Source: Reticulitermes lucifugus
Taxonomy: Eukaryota > Arthropoda > Insecta > Blattodea > Rhinotermitidae
Direction: 5' to 3'
DNA length: 34,302 nt
NCBI GenBank assembly: GCA_026260175.1
Contig: JAKCWW010004106.1
Coordinates: forward strand, 1,300-35,601
Below are positions 20,201 through 31,409 of this stretch, piece by piece. The number at the start of each line of letters is the position of its first letter. The stretch's first letter is position 1. A model generated the notes under the pieces. The model had not been told where the DNA came from and made no database searches. It was given only the letters and a program-made list of their open reading frames with translations. Both the position numbers and the translations under genes were made by a program.

Positions 20201-20626
20201 GAAGGTGAGAAAAACCTGTAGAAATGTTCATAAATAGGCCACGACCACATCTTCCTCCATCTTAAGGTGTTCACAGTGCATAACCATTTTTCATCTCACA
20301 TGGCACTAACCTCTACAGTTGATAGAGCTACCTTAATGAACTTATGAATCAAATGACCTAAGTATGAAATTTCTGTGTATTGCTTGACATGTGTCTGAAC
20401 CATGCATTGTACCACTCCAAGGTCCATGTGCCAGATCTGACCATTGCACATTTTAGATAGAAAGTGAATCCATGAAAACAACATTAACACACAATCCTTA
20501 GCTGTAACATATATAAAACTCACTGCGCTGGTCTCGATCTGTTGAGTTTTCAGCAAACTCAACTCTTGCCTGACATGTTTCAAGCAGGAGTATAATAGAG
20601 GATATTAGCAGCAAAAGACAGGCCAT
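14164..20626 (-). CDS. Secreted clip-like plus double CUB-domain protein, eight exons
   Basis: Coding exons, in order: 20626-20524, 20072-19833, 19384-19249, 18572-18433, 18344-18213, 17983-17792, 16226-15972, 14288-14164. They sum to 1,323 nt and 440 aa. All seven introns are GT-AG and the phases agree at every join. Residues 1-20 are a signal peptide (MACLLLLISSIILLLETCQA). Residues about 75-113 form a clip-like six-cysteine module ending in CC. Residues about 117-250 and 252-440 form two CUB-type domains, with typical stretches YFVNPSYP, GQHLYVPVD, GNIKSFNYDP, LDYAICIQR and ILRFHSD. The protein should be secreted or lumenal. Two CUB domains after a small Cys-rich module recur in uncharacterised insect proteins; no protease domain is present, so the function is unknown, with protein or carbohydrate binding the likeliest role. 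An acceptor 41 nt before the ATG shows at least one more, noncoding, 5' exon. Confidence 0.87.
14289..15971. other. CUB gene intron 7: low-complexity features
   Basis: The largest of two long introns. It holds a 13-G run near 14383-14395, a GT-rich tract (14794-14820) and a poly-T zone (15283-15313). A segment at 14871-14880 matches the 3' end of the SINE at 860-1122 in inverse orientation (AAGGGGCTGTCAAG). An alternating purine-pyrimidine stretch lies at 15080-15104. A 138-codon frame at 15474-15890 has no domain. Confidence 0.5.
15080..15104. repeat. 25-bp alternating purine-pyrimidine tract with 14-bp palindrome
   Basis: TG/TA/GC alternation runs for 25 bp and contains the perfect palindrome GTGCGCATGCGCAC (15091-15104). 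Such sequence can adopt Z-DNA. It is intronic. Confidence 0.8.
15972..16226 (-). CDS. CUB gene coding exon 7: second CUB domain, middle
   Basis: Acceptor GGTTATTTTAG, donor A|GTAAGT. It encodes a Gly/Asp-rich segment with ACDLNSHDYLYI and EEKFCGRSL. It contains DNNTL, a possible N-glycosylation site. The 76-codon plus-strand frame over it is only its antisense shadow. Confidence 0.83.
16227..17791. other. CUB gene intron 6
   Basis: About 1.57 kb of AT-rich intron. Several open frames under 95 codons occur but none shows a conserved motif or splice signals consistent with an extra exon. Confidence 0.5.
17792..17983 (-). CDS. CUB gene coding exon 6: start of second CUB domain
   Basis: Acceptor GCTGTGTTGTAG. 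It encodes PNGCLQYHTDLSGNIKSFNY and then LDYAICIQR, ending at SADG. The donor G|GTTTGT is the weakest in the gene, but the phase (1) matches exon 7. Confidence 0.83.
18213..18344 (-). CDS. CUB gene coding exon 5: end of first CUB domain
   Basis: Acceptor TTATTCCTGCAG, donor G|GTAAGG. It encodes LYVPVDATVG and then WRIRATQIDCKA. The W-IR-TQI-C pattern is the last beta strand and closing cysteine of the first domain. Confidence 0.85.
18433..18572 (-). CDS. CUB gene coding exon 4: first CUB domain, middle
   Basis: Acceptor ATGTTTGTAG, donor T|GTAAGT. It encodes LDLEEFSMLGPH, then MGICRSDRF and SELCGENAGQH, the F-L-GP and LCG-N-GQH patterns of the insect CUB family. Confidence 0.85.
19249..19384 (-). 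CDS. CUB gene coding exon 3: start of first CUB domain
   Basis: Acceptor TTGTCTTCCAG, donor CAG|GTGAGT. It encodes SCRNVTKQAISYFVNPSYPD and then CDYRID and CQVR. YF-NP-YP is the usual opening of this CUB type. Asn-Val-Thr is a possible N-glycosylation site. Confidence 0.85.
19712..19778. repeat. 19-bp direct repeat in CUB gene intron 2
   Basis: CACATGCCAGTAGCAACAC occurs at 19712-19730 and 19760-19778, 48 bp apart and without mismatch. The sequence between is not obviously repeated. It is probably a small local duplication. Confidence 0.8.
19833..20072 (-). CDS. CUB gene coding exon 2: clip-like module
   Basis: Acceptor TTGTTTGCAG, donor G|GTGAGT. After a Pro/Asn/Gln-rich linker with many Ser and Asn, it encodes a six-cysteine module (MACRALDGTTGMC, SKSEC, GQCDDDAG, PVCCI). 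Its spacing resembles clip domains of arthropod extracellular proteins. Confidence 0.85.
20524..20626 (-). CDS. CUB gene coding exon 1: signal peptide
   Basis: The ATG at 20626 (context GAGGATGG) begins a hydrophobic leader with probable cleavage after CQA, then RVEFAENSTDRDQR. The donor is A|GTGAGT (phase 1). The exon itself begins at 20667, after TCCTCTTTTCGCAG, leaving 41 nt of 5' untranslated sequence. It is too short to stand out as an open frame. Confidence 0.82.
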
Positions 20627-20683
20627 CCTCAGGAAGTCTGACCTCACCCTCTTCAATCTCTTTAAGTCTGCGAAAAGAGGATA

Positions 20684-20688
<5 letters not shown>

Positions 20689-20725
<37 letters not shown>
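20689..20725. repeat. (AT)n microsatellite
   Basis: 37 bp of uninterrupted AT lie 21 bp upstream, in transcript direction, of the splice acceptor for the first coding exon of the CUB gene. Confidence 0.95.
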
Positions 20726-20728
<3 letters not shown>

Positions 20729-22449
20729 TGGAAAACAGGGGTATGTACTGACAAACAATAATACCACAACAGGTCCAGTAAAATAATCATAATTTTGTTT
20801 GCCAAACATCTGTAGAACCTATAACAGCCTAGAGCACATTGACATTATGCTAACATAAGCTTCAAAATATGTATGACTGAATAAGGTTATGAGCTACAGA
20901 ATGGCTGTTGGCAATTATAATAAACTTGTATTACCTTCTTAAATGAACCTACCTAACAACAGTGGGAAGTTGTATTCCAAACTCCAACTTGGACTGCACA
21001 TATTTCTGAATGCGTTCTCTGTGACTTAAGATACATTACTGATATTCATTCACTTCAGTTACAAGTCACATACTGTGCAGTCACTTGCACTACATATAAC
21101 ACAAAGAATTACAAACACTGTTTTCTTTACATGTTGATTGTATAAGACAGTACTTCAAAGAGAATGCATATGTGCTAATTCAAATGCTTAATTCACGTAA
21201 CAATGTCAGTCCACAAAAAGCCATTTAAGTAAGCAATAAAATTTTATTTGAGCTTTGTGTAAATCAGAGGTTATATTTTAGTGATGTGGACCAAAAATTA
21301 AAATTCATGTGACAAATTGTATTGAAATCTGTGCAGTAATTTCACATATTAAATGCAGAGACACATGATCTACCTCATTAGGTTCATTCTAAATACTGTG
21401 TGCACTGAACACATGTAAGGGTAGTACATGTCTAGAAATTTAAAATATTAATGTGAACTTCACTATAAGTTTGCATATGAAAAGTTATCACATGAGGTTT
21501 TAACAGCAGTGTTGCTGAAGATGTTACCCCATACTGACTGGTAAATATTTACCAATGTTTGAGCAGATTGCAGTGCCTGCATCTTCAGGGTCAAGCAGCA
21601 CAATGAAAGTACTAGAATCCCTCAAAACATCAGCGCCTATTTACCAGTCAACACAACATAACATCCCAGAAGACTTGAATCTTATATAGAAAGGTTTATT
21701 TTCAAGGATAGTACAATATTAGTTCTAGTTACCCACTCCAAATGCTGCTGTCCCCAGTTGCACTCCTTGTGGTATGGCTCATGCAGATAGGCTGAAGGAG
21801 TATATATACCAGCAGCAGACTGACCTGCCATCCCACTGTGTGAGCAGTTCACTGACCTTAACAGGTCACCTCACAGCTGTTCAAAATTACTGTTAACTCT
21901 GCATACAGGAGTCTGGCAGCAGACACATGGTCTGCATGAGCATGACCAGTTCTCGCAGCATTTACCAACACTGCACAGGTTCTGTAACGTGACATAAAAC
22001 TCATTTCTGCACTGGAAATATCTATCAGTACTCATTTAGTAAGGAAGTCAACTGCCTTTCTTTTGACATAACAGGAAACTGTAAGGTTTGAAATACTAAG
22101 ATCTTACTTTAAAATTGGCACCCATGTTTTGTTTTATATTGTTATTATGCCTTAGGTTTTAGATATTTCTGCTGTGTTGATATGGCAACCATGTTATTAA
22201 GAATGACTTGGTACTGACATACAAACGGGACTCAATGTGCCAAGTCATGGCCCTTTGTGAAGACCGTTATCGAGATTGACTTCATTAATCATCTACTTCA
22301 ACCTGTCATAAGAGATGAGAGTTACACAATAAGATAATTAGTACATGCGGTGACACCATCACTAATTATGTACCTCTCTTCCCTTCAAACTCAGCCCCAA
22401 ATAGTCCAGCAGAACAAGAAATTGTCCACACTTTATAAATTCTTTTGAA
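20726..22449. other. gene-free stretch upstream of CUB gene
   Basis: It should include the 5' noncoding exon and promoter of the CUB gene. The only TATA-like sequence is GTATATATAC at 21801-21810, nearly symmetrical, so its strand is ambiguous, and no initiator is clear. No protein gene is supported. Confidence 0.35.
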
Positions 22450-22665
22450 GCCTTCATGGTGTGTTTCAAACAGGAGTAGCTGTAATATAGCCAAGATGCC
22501 ACAGTGAATTCCACGATGGCATATGGTTTAACCTCGGCACTAGACGGAGGTGAGCAGTTAGCCTCTTGGCCATTTTGTGTTACCCTTGGTACTGACTGAA
22601 TAGGAGGGCTAGGTGGGTCCCCTAGCCGGTGTGAACACTTTTGGAGGAAAGAAAAATCTCTTGGC
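22450..22665 (-). repeat. Interspersed repeat, copy 2
   Basis: The minus strand carries TCTAGTGCCGAGGTTA at 22544-22529, identical to 11649-11664 on the plus strand. The overlapping frame reads NCSPPSSAEVKPY, a peptide type I recall from repeat-derived insect predictions. The 107-codon minus frame here is therefore a repeat product, not a gene. Boundaries are approximate. Confidence 0.5.
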
Positions 22666-22689
22666 CACACCAGCAATGTTAGCACACCA

Positions 22690-24816
22690 GCAGTTTGTCT
22701 GAACTAACAGCAATACTTCCCAACTTGCTGAAAGGCTGAAGGCAACAAGATTCTAAAACTATATGTTGTGCACTTACCATGCAAGTTCAGCTGCAGAGAT
22801 TATAAATAACATTAACATCCATGCTCACTTATGATGTTGGACTGGCAAAGTCAGAAGTCTCTTTCCAATATCTGAAGATGGAACGCAAAATGTATGGCAG
22901 ACATGAGGGCTTGTGAGAATGAGCAGCAGTCCCAAAACTTGACATGCTACTAATACCGTGTAAAGCTAGACACACAGCTGCCATGGAAATGGAAGTGTTC
23001 AACAGACGAAGACGGTGATAACGCCAGACATTTTAATGAATGTCACCACCTTCTTCAATATAATCAACAAACATCACAACAAATGACAAGAATAATGTTT
23101 TTCTATATAACTGTGGAACTTAAATTCAATTTGCCAATTTGTAAATCAAGAAACTTTTAGAAGAAAAATTACCAGATGGTAAATAGAAAGGTCGTTTTCA
23201 TGAAGGAAAAATAAAACTCGATAGAAGACAATATTTCCACAGCTTCTCCATAATGTTACCATGAGTGAAACTTCTCCGAATTACTACAAGTTTTCATAAA
23301 AATAGGTCATAATAATAGTTTGTGTTTTGTTTTCAATGGGTGTGAAGGTTGGCTCAATGGCTTCCCATGGTTAAGTATTTCACTTTCCAATACTCAGTAA
23401 TTAAACAACACTCCTTAAAAGTCTGGTTTAAATTTATTTCCTGAAATAGTGTGTGTACTACTGCATAATGGAAGTTTGGAATGGGTCATGTGTTTAGACA
23501 GGTCATAGAATGATAGTTTTAATTATTATTTTCAGGTACTTTTATTTATGACGTCCACAGTACGTCGGTAACCACACAATTTGGTACATACACATGGCTT
23601 AACACATCTTCTAATAGTATTACTATTATTATACAAATCAAACAGAGAAAAGTGCCAAGCCAAGCATAATCCATGTTTAATATTATGGAAGTGTAATTAT
23701 GACTGCTAGAATCTGCAACTATGTCTCTCTTCATATTTTCATTCTTAGTATTACTTCTTGTTAGTGATATACACAGTAACAGTTACTCATAATAAACACA
23801 TCTTGGTTGTTACACATGTAGTGTAAACTCAACCAAACAGAGAAAATCAGGGAATTGAAAAAATGTTACAGATCACAAGATATTTTGATCAAAACTGATG
23901 AGTAAAAATCTCATTTGCTTTTGATTTCGTGCATCATACATAAAGTATGTTAAAAATGCATTGCAAAATGTTCCCATTTTTCAGGTGAACAGCCATGAGT
24001 TCATACCTGGTGTTAACATTTTGGAGAATTTCTGGCAAAAATTTTCTCTCAGGTAGAGAAGTGATGTCAGTTGTTACAAGAGAAATAAATATGGCAATTC
24101 TTTCAGCTTCTGAACTGTATTGCACAATATCCATGTACTAACTTTTACATAACACAGGAACTGAACTGCTGATCAGTTGGGTTTTGTATAAAATGCAGAG
24201 GCTTCAACAATGTGGAGGCATAAATTAGTCTTAACATTACTTCAGAATAACGCATTTTCTCTATCCCTGCTCTTTGAATGATTAATAAATCGTGAAACTT
24301 CGTAATAAAAATAAATACTGTATCCACAACCCAAATGAAAAGACTGCATCAGATGATGAAAAATATCTGTATCATCTGCATACAGGAAATTAAACAATGG
24401 AACATTATAACCATATTTTACACAAATCATACATTAGCTACAAGACATCCCTTCATCTACTTTACAGTACCCTGCTATTTATAACTCATATGTGATGACT
24501 GTACATTATATAAGCAAAATTATATATACAAGTTACAGAAAACAATGTTTGTAATATTTATACTATAAAACAGTATGTGTAAGTTAATGCATAATTAACT
24601 TCCAGTATCAGGAATAAACAATCTTCCAAAGCATGAACTGATCTTAACCTAAAAACCCAATCTTAATGTGATAGAATAATTTCAAACAACATGAGTTCTA
24701 TCAAAATAATGACATAGAACATGATGTACTTAAAGCATGTTTATTTTGTATGTTATAAACATAACATTATAATTAGGCACCTGAAGGTTTGTAGTTTTGC
24801 AATGCTACTGGATTAA
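22690..24816. other. gene-free stretch
   Basis: AT-rich, open frames at most 66 codons, no recognised repeat. An AATAAA on the minus strand (24745-24740) could serve the candidate exon at 24817-24873. Confidence 0.4.
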
Positions 24817-24873
24817 TTAATAATCTTCATCATCTTCGTCATCATCATCATCATCTTCAACATTGTAGAAGTC
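24817..24873 (-). CDS. Candidate 3'-terminal exon encoding an acidic tail (weak)
   Basis: After a possible acceptor (GGGGCATAG) the minus strand reads DFYNVE, a run of twelve residues made up of Asp and Glu only, then Tyr and TAA. A poly(A) signal lies about 70-80 nt downstream. An acidic tail directly before a stop and poly(A) signal resembles the end of a chromatin or chaperone protein. Against it: the pyrimidine tract is poor, no upstream exon was found, and a (GAT)n simple repeat gives acidic residues by chance. Confidence 0.18.
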   Translation of the reverse strand, partial: DFYNVEDDDDDDEDDEDY

Positions 24874-24876
24874 CTA

Positions 24877-27800
24877 TGCCCCAACATATTGTTTGTAAGA
24901 AAATTCTCTATATTTTATGACTGTTCAATCATTTCATATGAAAGTTTATAAAGCATTTAAATCATTATGGTCAATATAACAACTCAATTTCAAAACTCTT
25001 CGCACATGTCCAGTTTAGAAACGTTCTACTCAAAAATCATTCAAAACATAACATATATAGAAGAAAGATTTTACTTGGTGACATGACACAAAGCCTTCCA
25101 CTCTCTCCATTCCATCATTTCAGACATTTCCATTATAACTTTTGTTCAGTCCTCCAAATTCATGATCCGTTACTTCATCCACACTTTTTCTGGAAAAATT
25201 AAATGCAAAAATGTAACACCATTGTTTCCTATATCCACAGGTTTCTGACTGGGATAGTGTCTGTTTCCAGCATATAAATACAGGAATTGTATTAAATATT
25301 CAATTTCATGTGAGTTAAATTAGAAATTGTCCTTGTTTTCATCTGTAATTCTTTTATCACGTAAATTCAGATGTACAGTTTTACTGTAATTAAATCTATC
25401 AATATCTTAACCAATTTCAGATTAAGAATTCTTCTTTCAAAAGACAAAGAGGGTAATCATTAAATTTAATGTGCAACAATTTGATCCCAAAATTTATTTA
25501 TGGCAATTTATAGCTTATAGAATCTATATAAAAAGGCACTTGTAGTTTTTGGTATTTGTCCAAAATTCTTTCATGCATTGTTAAAATTAATGCGAAGAAA
25601 AAATGTGTATGCATAGACATTACTTTGAAATAATTCGACTAACAGTACAAGAACGTCTGGGAGCCCAAATAATTTCAAAACTTTTTTTTTTTACTTAAGG
25701 CATTTCACAGGATTTCTACACCTCTCATACAGGACTCAGAAATCAAAATTTCTTTCTGATACAGATACTTAGAAATGTAACAACTTTAAGCAGGCTATAC
25801 AATGAAGTGCTGGAAAGCAATTTGTGTAAGTTTTATAGAACAAAATTCACTGTTATCACTTACAATCAGCCAGCCTTAAAAGACAAATTGTAAATTAAAG
25901 GAAATCTGTGATCTAGTTTAGTTTAGTTTTAATTTCAAATGCAGCAAAGCATTGAACCCCGCAGTCCCAACAGCAGATGGTATGTAGTTCAACTGATACC
26001 ACCGTAGGCAGGCCTTTGCATATTATGGTGGGATACTACGCAGACAACATGGAAATAGTCCTACAAATAACTTTAAATTCAATTCCTATGCAGGAAGGCA
26101 ACTGCTTGGCATTACACTTTCCTGTACACATTCTTTATATTAAGAAATAGAATTTTGCAACAAATATACAAGGGAAATCATTCAGTACAGTAACATTTAT
26201 AAAAGCTGGCACACTCTGCTCCACAAAATGGAATTATATGTTGTGTATGCAAGGCAGATTCATTCACAAAAATTAAGTGGAAATCTAGGAAAGTAGTCAC
26301 TAGTTGACTAAATCTCCTGCAGCAAAATACTGTATCTGACTTGTGATGCAAGTTGGTATCTGGGTTTTTTTCCCCCCTCACTTTTTGGTATCTGTTCCAG
26401 ACAAGATGGAGGTTTAACATTTTCAAATAGCCTAGCCTTTGGTTTGTGTGTGGATGTTAGTACCAGTGCACTATCATATCATTTACTTACATGGTGTCTG
26501 TAACATACTTCAAAGATGGTTTCTTTCAGATGAAATTCTGCAAGTGGGCATACATTCAAGTGCATATATTTCAATTATACTGGCACGTTCACTCTTAAAC
26601 ATTGGTATCTAACATGTCCCTCAAGACATTCACAAATTTAAGAAACTGTAAGTGTTCCAGTATTAGTAGACAGACAACACCTGACACTGTAACTTCCTTC
26701 ACTTGCAGAAGACTTGGACACTTAACAAGCAAGATGTGAGAACGGTATCAGAGTATGAAGTCACCAATGCACACATCGATGGGGAGGTCACAGAGATACT
26801 GCTAAAAGAAACATGTGGCCATGTACAAAACACCAATACAAATGGTGACAAAAAGATGGGAGATGATCACCTGAAGGGGCATAGTCAGATAATATTACAA
26901 ATTTTGATACGTTCAATCTCAATACGGTCAGACAATCATCACTGATTAAAGGCATTAGCAGTGATAACAAAGGAAGAGAGTATTTTCCGTAAACATTTAC
27001 TTCAGATATTTTACAAAAAATTGTTGCAGCAACATGTAGGTCACTTGTTTCAAACAACAAATGCAGAAGGTTACATTGTAAATGCTATTAATGAAACCTG
27101 GACACATAAATATTGATGGATCACAAACTTGTCTTGGTGTAGCAATTTTGATAGGGATACATGCATTACCAGAAGCTGAGAACTACTGGAGTTCTTATCC
27201 CTGTTCTTGAAGTTCCATAAGAACTCAGGTTATGAAATGTAAGCATTTGAAAAAGCTCACTGAAACCATCCACATCAATAACAATGATATACATCCTATG
27301 CTAGTAAATGGTATGAATAAATGTCAACTTTCACTTATTGTCTACTTCAATCATTACATTATTTTCAGGGAAATGATATGAAGCCTTATGTCTTGAAGAA
27401 AAACAAAATATTATCAGGAGAAAAGCCACAGGAAGACTATATTTCCCCCCCCCCCTCTTAGTTCTGCATGAAATGTAAAAAAAATGTGCTGAGATACTAA
27501 TCCCATTCTGCCTTTAAACCAACAATTTTTGGAGATGTAAATAGTCAAGAAAAAAAAAATGGTGTGTTGAAGGGATCAGACATGACAATAATACTATCAA
27601 GGCGAGCAAGTAATCATGATAATGACTTACCCTCTTTGTCTCCCATTTATGTAACACTACTAATATGAATCACAATGCCACAGCAGGTAGTGAAAATCCT
27701 ACTAAAAGCTTATCCATAGTTAAGCTATAAAATAATGGCTTATTTTTAAAGTCAGACATATATCAATCATGATCGACCTAACATTGGCTCATCTAAACTT

Positions 27801-30800
27801 TCCTCTTATATACCTACAACGTGACATTTATATAAGAATACAGACAAAACTTCATTACTTCTTTTTTTGTAATGACACAGATAATTATTCTGTTTTAATT
27901 GCCCAAGGAAAGCAAGCAAGGCAGGCAAAGAGTGGCCACATAAAAAGATTCTTTTTTTTCGTGACATACACTGCATTATTAATATTACTTTCAATAAAAT
28001 ATACCATTATGAAGTAATTAGCAAGTGTGAGAGTAAAGTTATGGGCAAAAAACACAAATTTTCATCCTTTAAAATTGTTAAATGAGAATCATACTTACAC
28101 CCATGTAAATTAATTCAACATTCCAGCTGCTTTACATAATAGATTAATCAAGTACACTGTTTTGGTTTTTAAAACTGAAACACATGAAGCAAATTCATCT
28201 GAGTTACTCCAGAGTTTTCTATTATTTCATTTTAAAATTGACGGGGTAGAAGTTACAGAAAGTAACTGAACTAGATGCGATAAGAATCATTTGAACAAAG
28301 TGTAAGAAGTGTATCACAGACATCTGTTAACTTTTGATATACAGTTTGTTGAGAATATTACAGAGGCATTCATAACACACCTTAACGGAAACACGTAGTG
28401 CATCAAGTTTGTGCATGTAAACGACTTGTGGTAACACAGACCATTCATACTGTTACAGTATTGATGCTTCATGTATGGTGCATAGATCTAAAATCTTAGT
28501 ACATGGATCTCGAATTTTATTTTATTTTATTCTTGTATAAAATATAAGACTTCTGAACTGCTCCATTTCATATATGATACCAGGATTGTTTTAACTGTAA
28601 TAATTTTAGTTTTACAAACACAACCTCATTTTCCTTACAATTTTTCAAAATAAAATAATGCATTATTTATTTTGGTCATACAGCAACTCCACACAATTGC
28701 TGTTTAAGAAAAAAAACTGTATACAGTCCAGACAACACACTTGCACTCATTTGGTTTGTGGTTTACAGCTTATATTCCATACTGCACAAAATAAAAGTAC
28801 ACATTAATTCATTCTGACCAAATCTAGGGCAGAGGTACTCTAGTGATGTTATGATTTAGGTTTTATTATATAAATGAATTCTCTAGGAATTTAATTTGGG
28901 TGTGATGAATGATTCAAATCGAGAGAGAAGACAACCAAACATACAGGCACAAAAAAAAAGTGGGGGGCAAGGCTCTGCATCAAAAAATTTTCTTACATTT
29001 AAAGCAGTGTTAATGTTTTAAGACGGAAGACATGACAATAACGTTTTCTACATGCACCAACAAAGCAGGTGCTCTTTATAATTTCCCCATACAGTCACAT
29101 TAATGATAGAAAGGTTGTGTAATCGTCAAATTCATGACAAAGCACTTCCCATGATCTGGTTTCAAATAAGAACAACCCTTTATGTGACACATAGCCTTTG
29201 AAACTGCAGATGTAAGAATAGTAGGCCTACAAAAATATTTGAATTTGAATTTTCAGATTAATATAGTGAGAAGTCACTAATAGAATTTCTAATTTGTAAG
29301 ATACAAAAAAACATTTTCACAGTTCACAATCCTCACACTTCAATGAAAGTGATCTTGCCTTAATATTCACTATCTGCCTTCTATAATACCTACACTTATG
29401 CATGTCAAGATATATTACTGACAAGGTAAATTTAATTACAAGACCCTAATTGTCTCATATTACAGACATGTATTTATCTCTGTGGAACAATGAACAAAGT
29501 ATTTTCATAAACTGCATACTCTCTATCAGAGTTGTTGAATGAATGACAGATGTAATCATTACTTAAGGATGGAACGGCATTAACCACGTTGCTGTAAATA
29601 ACTACATTTTATTACAGATTCAGTTAAACAGTATGATGGATATCAACCATAAGATCACAATCTCATTACCTTAGTTCTGGGTATTAGTAATGTTTTGTTA
29701 TGAATGTGAAAACAACAGATGTGCAGCTATGTTGAACACAGATAGCTTAAACAAACACTTCTGAAGGAAATATGTGAGAAACAATTTTCTCGAGACTGTC
29801 ATCCTTCTGGAATATTGTGTTCCATCACTGGGCGTTTGTTGCCCCATGTTTTGAGACTGGGTAGTGGTCTAATCTTCAAGGGTCAGATGTCCATTGGACG
29901 TTGGGTAACAAACATCCAGAGATGGTGTGCGATATCCCAGAGGAAGATTTCAACTGCAATGCCTCAAAGCCTGAAAATTCTCAACCACTTTCTTATCATG
30001 GGAGAACAAGATCTGTGTTTTAAGTATAGTACGTCAGACTCAAGGACTCCTGCCTATGTAGCTTAAGTAGCTTTGATTCTTCTACAGCACAAGAGTGAAA
30101 GGGTTAGTGTACATTAAAAAGTTACACAACTTCTTGCAGGCTCATGAACGTTCATTTTCTTTGAAACTGTGTAAAAACTGTCAATTCTTGTGACTTCATT
30201 CGTTCCACTGCAGAAGGTTGTATTATGGACAAAATACTGAACCTGTGACAGGTATGGGGGGTTATTTACTGACTTACATTTCCACACACACATAAAGAAA
30301 AACACCCACTGTAATTATAAAAAAATTTTCTGTGCAGCACTTAGTAAGAATAAAAGAAAAAAAATAATTTTGGTACTTCATTCATGTGACATTATTTGGT
30401 TCAATGATTTTGTTAGTTACTGTACTGAAACATTCATTTTTTTCTCAAAAGTCTAAATTGACATACAAATATGCTCTATGAAAATAACTACCAAGCATCT
30501 TTGTATAATAATCACAAATGCTGAGAACACCTCAAAAAGCAGAAAATTTTAGTAAAATGCAAGCACATGTTTCTGACATATGTTTGACAAATATTCCTAC
30601 ATGCATTAATGCTACCTACAGTTAATTCAGAATTATATAGGTACACAAAAAGCATTAGATACATATTTCCAAAACAAAAGTGGAGAGAAAAATAATTTTT
30701 AAAAGTTTTCTAGTAAATTCTAGTTTTATCTATGTTTACTAATTGATATTCCTGTAAAATATTCTCAAACACATTTAGAATAAACTGTCTTTCATCAGCA

Positions 30801-31246
30801 ATTTTTTCTGGCACTTGATAATATGTGTTTATACACATTCCAATACATATTTAAATGTATGTATGTACACACACGTTTGTGTGCTTGCGCATGCACCTGT
30901 TAATATTTTTGTTAGTACTTTATGTTGTATTATTTGTTATTTAATTACAATGTGTACTGCATTAAAAATCTGTTATGGAGATAAAACTGCTTGTATCTTG
31001 CTGACAACTGGTCACAACAAATTCCTAACGTTAAGTAGTGAAATCAGCTGTTCTTACATAACTGATACTGGTACACAGTACATTTAATAACAATGATACT
31101 TTCAAAAAGCAGTCCCTTGTTGTCTGATGTACTGCAAATAGTAACAAAGCAGTTTTTCAACTCCACCATATGTGATGAATATAAAATATGATCTGTGACA
31201 TTATTGTAGGTCCCTTTCTTTACATCCATTTTGTATCACCATTTCA
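24877..31246. other. 6.4-kb gene-free stretch, 3' side of taranis-like gene
   Basis: Strongly AT-rich. It may include a long taranis 3' untranslated region on its right side, but the length cannot be judged. A C-run (27445-27457) and A runs occur. At 29815-30010 the plus strand carries a frame with CDIPEEDFNCNASKPENS, which faintly resembles a common insect repeat peptide and is probably a worn repeat. The 80-codon frame at 26703-26945 has no support as a gene. Confidence 0.4.
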
Positions 31247-31252
31247 TTTATT
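31247..31252 (-). terminator. Candidate poly(A) signal of taranis-like gene
   Basis: AATAAA on the minus strand, about 158 nt after the stop at 31410-31412. Further signals downstream mean longer 3' ends are possible. Confidence 0.3.
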
Positions 31253-31409
31253 AATATATATGTTTAATAAATTGTCCACCACAGTCCATTTTCATTGTAA
31301 ATCAGTCTGAAAAAAAAAAAGCTAGTAAATCAGGAGGCATTTCTTCTATATGTTTTTTCTTTCTTTTTTAATACCTTTGGTAACGCCACCTATTTACATT
31401 CAGATATTG

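Noticed and set aside
20296..20583. 95-codon minus-strand frame near the signal-peptide exon
   Set aside because: It is another frame of exon 1 running into intron 1. The real frame starts at 20626 and splices out at 20524.
21801..21810. TATA box for the CUB gene
   Set aside because: The motif is nearly symmetrical, so the strand is unclear. No initiator or donor downstream supports a promoter.
22362..22685. 107-codon minus-strand frame with proline-rich start
   Set aside because: It overlaps an interspersed repeat sharing a 16-mer with 11649-11664 and has no domain.
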